Positions 60,486-64,000 of a stretch of 64,000 nucleotides of DNA are shown piece after piece. The DNA lies in NCBI GenBank assembly GCA_947259395.1, contig CAMYMN010000002.1, forward strand, positions 102,439-166,438, given 5' to 3'. Under the pieces are notes generated by a model. The model was not told the origin of the DNA, did no database searches, and worked only from the letters and a program-made list of their open reading frames with translations. The first letter of the stretch is position 1. Each line of letters begins with the position of its first letter. The translations under genes and the position numbers were made by a program. This DNA comes from an uncultured Gammaproteobacteria bacterium (GTDB lineage: Bacteria; Pseudomonadota; Gammaproteobacteria; Arenicellales; JAANXG01).

Positions 60486-61142
60486 ATGATCAAGCAAGTC
60501 GCATTTGTTGCAGTATTAGTTTGCTTTCCCTTTGCGGGTAACGCCAGCCACCTGGACCCTCCCCTTGACTTGCCTGCCGCCGACGCCGAGGCCGGAAAGC
60601 AGAAGGCAAAAGTGTGTGTAAGCTGTCACGGCGCGGACGGCAACAGCACCAATCCCGCCTATCCCAGTCTTGCCGGACAGGTGTCCGGGTATATTGCGGG
60701 GCAGTTATCGCTTTTTAAATCCGGTCAGCGCAAGAATGATATCATGGCCGGGATGGCCGCCGGCCTGTCGGAGCAAGACCTTGCCGATCTCGATGCTTAC
60801 TATTCGCGCCAGGAAATAAAACCAGGCCTGGTGTCCAAGGAGGAAAAAGAATCGGTGCTTCGTGGCGAACGCTTGTATCGCGGCGGTTATGCCCCGTTGC
60901 AAGTTGCGGCATGCATCAGTTGTCACGGACCTCGGGGCCACGGTGTACCCATGCGTTACCCCCGGGTCGCCAGTCAACATAGGCAATATCTGGAGGAACA
61001 GTTGTTGACATTCAAGGCCAGCTACGAAACGCCTGAGGCCGGGGCACGTTTTAGCTATGGTGACATCATGACGCGTATCGCATTCTTGTTGTCCGACCGG
61101 CAAATCAAAGACGTATCCGCCTATATGCACGCCATGAATTGA
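60486..61142 (+). CDS. diheme cytochrome c4
   Basis: Cytochrome c4 is a periplasmic diheme electron carrier, often delivering electrons to terminal oxidases. The 218-residue protein has a signal peptide (MIKQVAFVAVLVCFPFAGNA) and two c-type heme motifs, CVSCH (residues 44-48) and CISCH (143-147), one in each half of the duplicated fold. Met ligands are likely in NDIMAGMAAGL and GDIMTRIAF. It is divergent from engB. Confidence 0.95.
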   Translation: MIKQVAFVAVLVCFPFAGNASHLDPPLDLPAADAEAGKQKAKVCVSCHGADGNSTNPAYPSLAGQVSGYIAGQLSLFKSGQRKNDIMAGMAAGLSEQDLADLDAYYSRQEIKPGLVSKEEKESVLRGERLYRGGYAPLQVAACISCHGPRGHGVPMRYPRVASQHRQYLEEQLLTFKASYETPEAGARFSYGDIMTRIAFLLSDRQIKDVSAYMHAMN

Positions 61143-61254
61143 CTTTGCAGCAGTAGCGGACCGCCTGCACCCGGGCCCCGACGGTGCCGGTTGAGGACAC
61201 ATCCAGATTACCTCGGGTACCGACCGGTCTCAGCAACTCGATTAATATCACAGT

Positions 61255-61692
61255 ATGAGCGCCGTCGCCGACGAATCAACCTTTGCCCCGCATGAGTTCG
61301 GGTTGTTGGTGGAGACCGCGATTCATGCCGGCCAACGTCGCGAGCCGTCGATAGCGAAAACTGACTCGGCTGGAGTCCACGGTCCCTATGTCAAGGCCGC
61401 GGTGGCGTTACGGGATCATTTCGGTAACGACAAGCGTCGGTTCGAGAATGCGATGTCACGTTTCGTGGCTTTGATGCACTTGTTCACCCACAATCGGCTT
61501 GAGCACTGGGTGCGAGCCAGTGCGAAGAATGCGACCGCCCAGGACATTCATCCCGCGGTGATACACGCCGCGGCACAAATGAAGTTGAACAAAAGTGGCA
61601 AATTTCCGGAGCGTAAGTTCTTATCACTAGTCGCTGAGCTTGCCAGCGAGCAGTATCAGGGGCTCGCTGATTGGGACCCGAGCACCGAGTGA
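61255..61692 (+). CDS. conserved-looking protein of unknown function
   Basis: I do not recognise this 145-residue protein. It has no signal peptide or membrane segment, is predicted mostly helical, and has a central stretch NAMSRFVALMHLFTHNRLEHWV. Its stop overlaps the start of the PhoX-like gene by one base (TGATG), which argues that it is a real gene co-translated with it. The codon composition matches neighbours. Confidence 0.65.
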   Translation: MSAVADESTFAPHEFGLLVETAIHAGQRREPSIAKTDSAGVHGPYVKAAVALRDHFGNDKRRFENAMSRFVALMHLFTHNRLEHWVRASAKNATAQDIHPAVIHAAAQMKLNKSGKFPERKFLSLVAELASEQYQGLADWDPSTE

Positions 61693-63611
61693 TGGCCGTT
61701 TCCTATCGACATCAACGCGATCCAGATGATGAGCCCGTCAGCCCAGATAGCGCATCAACCTTTGAAGATATCCTGAGATTACGTTTTTCGCGAAGGCAGA
61801 CGCTACGGACCCTTGGGGCCGGTGCCGCGATCCTAGGACTGGTATCGAGCCACCGAGGGTGGGCCCGGGAAATGTCCGCGCACGTTGCGTCAAGTCTGCG
61901 ATTCGCCGAGGTACCCCGTGGCCGGGACGAGCGGTTGCATGTGCCCGCGGGTTACCAGGCGCAGGTCCTATTGCGCTGGGGGGAGCCGTTGTTCCCCCAT
62001 GCACCAGTTTTCGACCCCGGTCGACAGTCGGTGCAGTCGCAGCAATTGCAGTTCGGGTACAACAATGATTTTGTCGCCTATCTGCCGCTCCCCCGCGGCG
62101 CTACGGCGTCAGATCACGGTTTGTTGACGGTCAACCACGAATACACACTCGGCAGCTTGATGTTTCCCAACGCACCCCACCGAATTTCGTCCTCAGCACC
62201 ACAAGTTGCTGTGGAAATTATGGCTCACGGTATGTCGATCGTGGAGCTAAAACGCAGCGCAGGTGGCTGGCGCGTGATTATCGATTCCGGTTTCAACCGC
62301 CGCATTACGCCAGTCACCCAGATGCGTATTGCCGGCCCTGCGGCGGGACATCGACGGATGAAAACCCGGTACTCGCCGGACGGGGTGACGACCTGGGGGA
62401 CGTACGCAAACTGTTCCGGCGGTGTTACCCCCTGGGGGACAGTGCTCACCGCCGAAGAAAACATCCAGTTTTATTTCGCTGGAAACATCAATGGGTTGCC
62501 AGAGGCGGAAAACTACCGGCGTTTTGGTTTGCCCGGGAAGCTACTGTTTATACCCTGGGGCGCTCATTATCAGCGCTGGAACCTGGACGTAAATCCTAAC
62601 GAACCACTGCACGCCGGTTGGATTGTCGAGGTCGACCCCTTTGATCCACGCTCGGTACCCCTCAAGCGCACCGCGTTGGGTCGCTGCAAACATGAGGGCT
62701 GCAGCGTGCATATCAATACCGATAACCGGATTGTCTGCTACATGGGCGATGACCAGGAGTACGAGTATATATATCGATTCGTGAGCCGCGATCGGTATAA
62801 AGCCAATGATCGGTCGGCCAATCTTGATTTGCTCGATGACGGCGTCTTGTCAGTCGCCGAATTTGACGCAGATGGCAAGGTAACTTGGCATCGGTTGGTT
62901 TTCGGTCACGGGCCGTTGACCAAGCGTAACGGATTTCACAGTCAGGCCGACGTCGTCATCGATGTTCGCAAGGCCGCTGATCTGGTCGGTGCCACGAGGA
63001 TGGATCGGCCGGAAAGTGTAAATGTCAATCCCGTGACCGGTTCTGTGTTCGTGGTATTAACCGCCAATCAACTGCGAATACGCGCCGAAGTAGACGCCGC
63101 GAATCCACGTGCCCAAAATATGTTTGGCCATATCATCGAGCTGCTACCCCCGAACGGCGATCACAGCGCACCGCAATTCACTTGGGAGTTGTTTCTGCTC
63201 GCGGGTGATCCGGAACATCCTGACCATGGCGCCCGTTATCACGATGACGTTTCCGCGCACGGGTGGCTGATCAATCCAGATAACTGCACTTTTGATCGTG
63301 ACGGGCGGTTGTGGATTGCCAGCGATGGCGCGAATCAGCACGGTTTTGCCGATGGGGTTTGGGCAACTGATGTCACCGGTCCAGGTCGGGCGTTAACGCG
63401 GCATTTCCTGCGCGCACCCGTGGGCGCGGAGGTCTGCGGGCCGTTTTTTACACCCGACAACACAACCTTTTTTTGTGCTATTCAACACCCCGGCGAAGGG
63501 TCGACGTTTACACACCCCGCCACGCGCTGGCCCGATTTCCAACCGGATTATCCGCCTCGGCCGGCGGTGGTCGCAGTGACGAAGAACGGCGGCGGTATAG
63601 TCGGTAGCTGA
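61692..63611 (+). CDS. Tat-exported PhoX-family (DUF839) phosphatase-like protein
   Basis: The ATG at 61692 overlaps the upstream stop and is preferred to the track start at 61671. Near residue 35 a twin-arginine signal appears (FSRRQTLRTLGAGAAILGLV). The 639-residue protein follows the PhoX beta-propeller family: LTVNHEYT, NCSGGVTPWGTVLTAEEN with the iron-ligand Cys region, GRCKHEGC, YMGDDQEYEYIYRFV, NPDNCTFDRDGRLWIASDG and a C-terminal CAIQHPGEG. PhoX enzymes are Fe/Ca-dependent phosphomonoesterases; activity here is inferred from family. No Pho box was identified. Confidence 0.88.
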   Translation: MAVSYRHQRDPDDEPVSPDSASTFEDILRLRFSRRQTLRTLGAGAAILGLVSSHRGWAREMSAHVASSLRFAEVPRGRDERLHVPAGYQAQVLLRWGEPLFPHAPVFDPGRQSVQSQQLQFGYNNDFVAYLPLPRGATASDHGLLTVNHEYTLGSLMFPNAPHRISSSAPQVAVEIMAHGMSIVELKRSAGGWRVIIDSGFNRRITPVTQMRIAGPAAGHRRMKTRYSPDGVTTWGTYANCSGGVTPWGTVLTAEENIQFYFAGNINGLPEAENYRRFGLPGKLLFIPWGAHYQRWNLDVNPNEPLHAGWIVEVDPFDPRSVPLKRTALGRCKHEGCSVHINTDNRIVCYMGDDQEYEYIYRFVSRDRYKANDRSANLDLLDDGVLSVAEFDADGKVTWHRLVFGHGPLTKRNGFHSQADVVIDVRKAADLVGATRMDRPESVNVNPVTGSVFVVLTANQLRIRAEVDAANPRAQNMFGHIIELLPPNGDHSAPQFTWELFLLAGDPEHPDHGARYHDDVSAHGWLINPDNCTFDRDGRLWIASDGANQHGFADGVWATDVTGPGRALTRHFLRAPVGAEVCGPFFTPDNTTFFCAIQHPGEGSTFTHPATRWPDFQPDYPPRPAVVAVTKNGGGIVGS

Positions 63612-63663
63612 TGGCTAATCGACACCCTCCGCGATGAGGATGGGCGGCTCCATCGGAATACAG

Positions 63664-63800
63664 CTGATCCGCATAATGCGCCATGGCACCCCGCGTCTAT
63701 TCATGGTATGCCTCGACGAGACCTGCAACCTTACTACCATGAAATGACGACGTTCGATACTCGATGTGGCTTGGTAACAATAGGGGCGGGACTATCCCGG
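63664..63800. repeat. degenerate element copy downstream of the PhoX-like gene
   Basis: The left part CTGATCCGCATAATGCGCCATGG resembles element left ends (CTAGCCCGCATATTGCACCA). The segment 63737-63795 (CCATGAAATGACGACGTTCG through CTTGGTAACAATAGGGGCGGG) is clearly related to 51858-51915. The right end is not clear. CCATAGCTATGAC at about 63843 echoes the palindrome inside the complete copies. Confidence 0.55.
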
Positions 63801-63885
63801 CGCTGACCCGGTTGCGACCGCGTGCATACGCGGTTCACTCACTCCATAGCTATGACTCTACCCCAGCGCGGCGCTCGTCCTCGCG

Positions 63886-64000
63886 CAGCAGGGGGGCTCG
63901 TCCTCGCGCAGCAGGGGGCTCGTCCCCGCGCAGCAGGGGGCTTGTCCCCGCGCAGCAGGGGGCTTGTCCCCGCGCAGCAGGGGGCTTGTCCCCGCGCAGC
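63886..64000. repeat. 22-bp tandem repeat array reaching the window edge
   Basis: Five units of CAGCAGGGGGCTTGTCCCCG+CG follow one another (63886-63908 is 23 bases, then four of 22), with a sixth starting at 63997; a partial unit lies at 63871-63885. Early units have CTCGTCCTC or CTCGTCCCC, later ones CTTGTCCCC, so the last three are identical. Each unit holds the mini-hairpin GGGG-cttgt-CCCC. The period is not a multiple of 3, which argues against a coding repeat. The array continues beyond the window. Confidence 0.85.

Noticed and set aside
63871-64000. CRISPR array
   Set aside because: The units are contiguous with no unique spacers, so it is a simple tandem repeat.

Overview
The window is the replication-origin neighbourhood of a gammaproteobacterial chromosome of moderately high GC. 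The evidence is the core order dnaA-dnaN-gyrB on one side and rpmH-rnpA-yidD-yidC-mnmE-mnmG-rsmG-parA-parB-atpIBEFHAGDC-glmU-glmS-uvrD on the other. Proteins such as MscL, SrkA, MlaA, ApaG/ApaH, UvrD and PolA look gammaproteobacterial. A PhaE/phasin-like protein, cytochrome c4, a PhoX-type protein and the absence of enteric markers suggest a Chromatiales/Ectothiorhodospiraceae-like lineage, but that placement is only an inference.

Layout: 0-4.5 kb holds the 5' part of a metallo-beta-lactamase-fold hydrolase, mscL, a coupled glycerophosphodiesterase/short GlpD pair, a glycine-zipper lipoprotein and a repeat protein broken by one amber codon. 4.5-14 kb holds srkA, a membrane-bound PAS/3'-5' exonuclease convergent with a CBS-DUF294 protein, a rhomboid protease, a phasin-like gene, mlaA, pip, apaH and apaG. 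14-19.3 kb is the leftward dnaA-dnaN-gyrB block. It lacks recF and instead carries two parS-like sites; two perfect DnaA boxes lie between dnaA and dnaN. 19.4-23.3 kb is the rpmH to mnmE cluster. 23.3-27.5 kb is a leftward MoxR-DUF58-transglutaminase operon interrupted by a small inverted-repeat element. 27.6-34.4 kb is mnmG, a Ser/Thr kinase/PP2C pair, a DUF302 protein, rsmG and parAB. 34.6-47.8 kb is the ATP synthase operon, a SlyD-like FKBP, glmU, glmS and uvrD. 47.8-57.6 kb holds a degenerate GGDEF protein, a gamma-glutamylcyclotransferase-like gene, a three-gene leftward histone-deacetylase operon, a DUF2782 gene, polA and two secreted repeat proteins. 58-63.6 kb holds an M14 peptidase lipoprotein, a candidate sigma-E-driven small RNA at the Spot 42/ErsA position, engB, cytochrome c4, an unknown gene and a Tat-exported PhoX-like protein.

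Most genes are housekeeping: replication initiation and segregation, tRNA modification, membrane protein insertion, energy conversion, amino-sugar synthesis and repair. The less ordinary content is mostly between or at the edges of genes. A dispersed family of short elements has ends beginning CTAG (complete copies at 26259-26505 and 57688-58013, plus degenerate copies and solo ends). One copy contains the present stop codon of moxR and a start codon for the DUF58 gene. There is also a candidate sRNA with a sigma-E-type promoter, an orphan 18-bp-stem terminator, a long-range hairpin at 59360, and a 22-bp tandem repeat that runs off the right edge.
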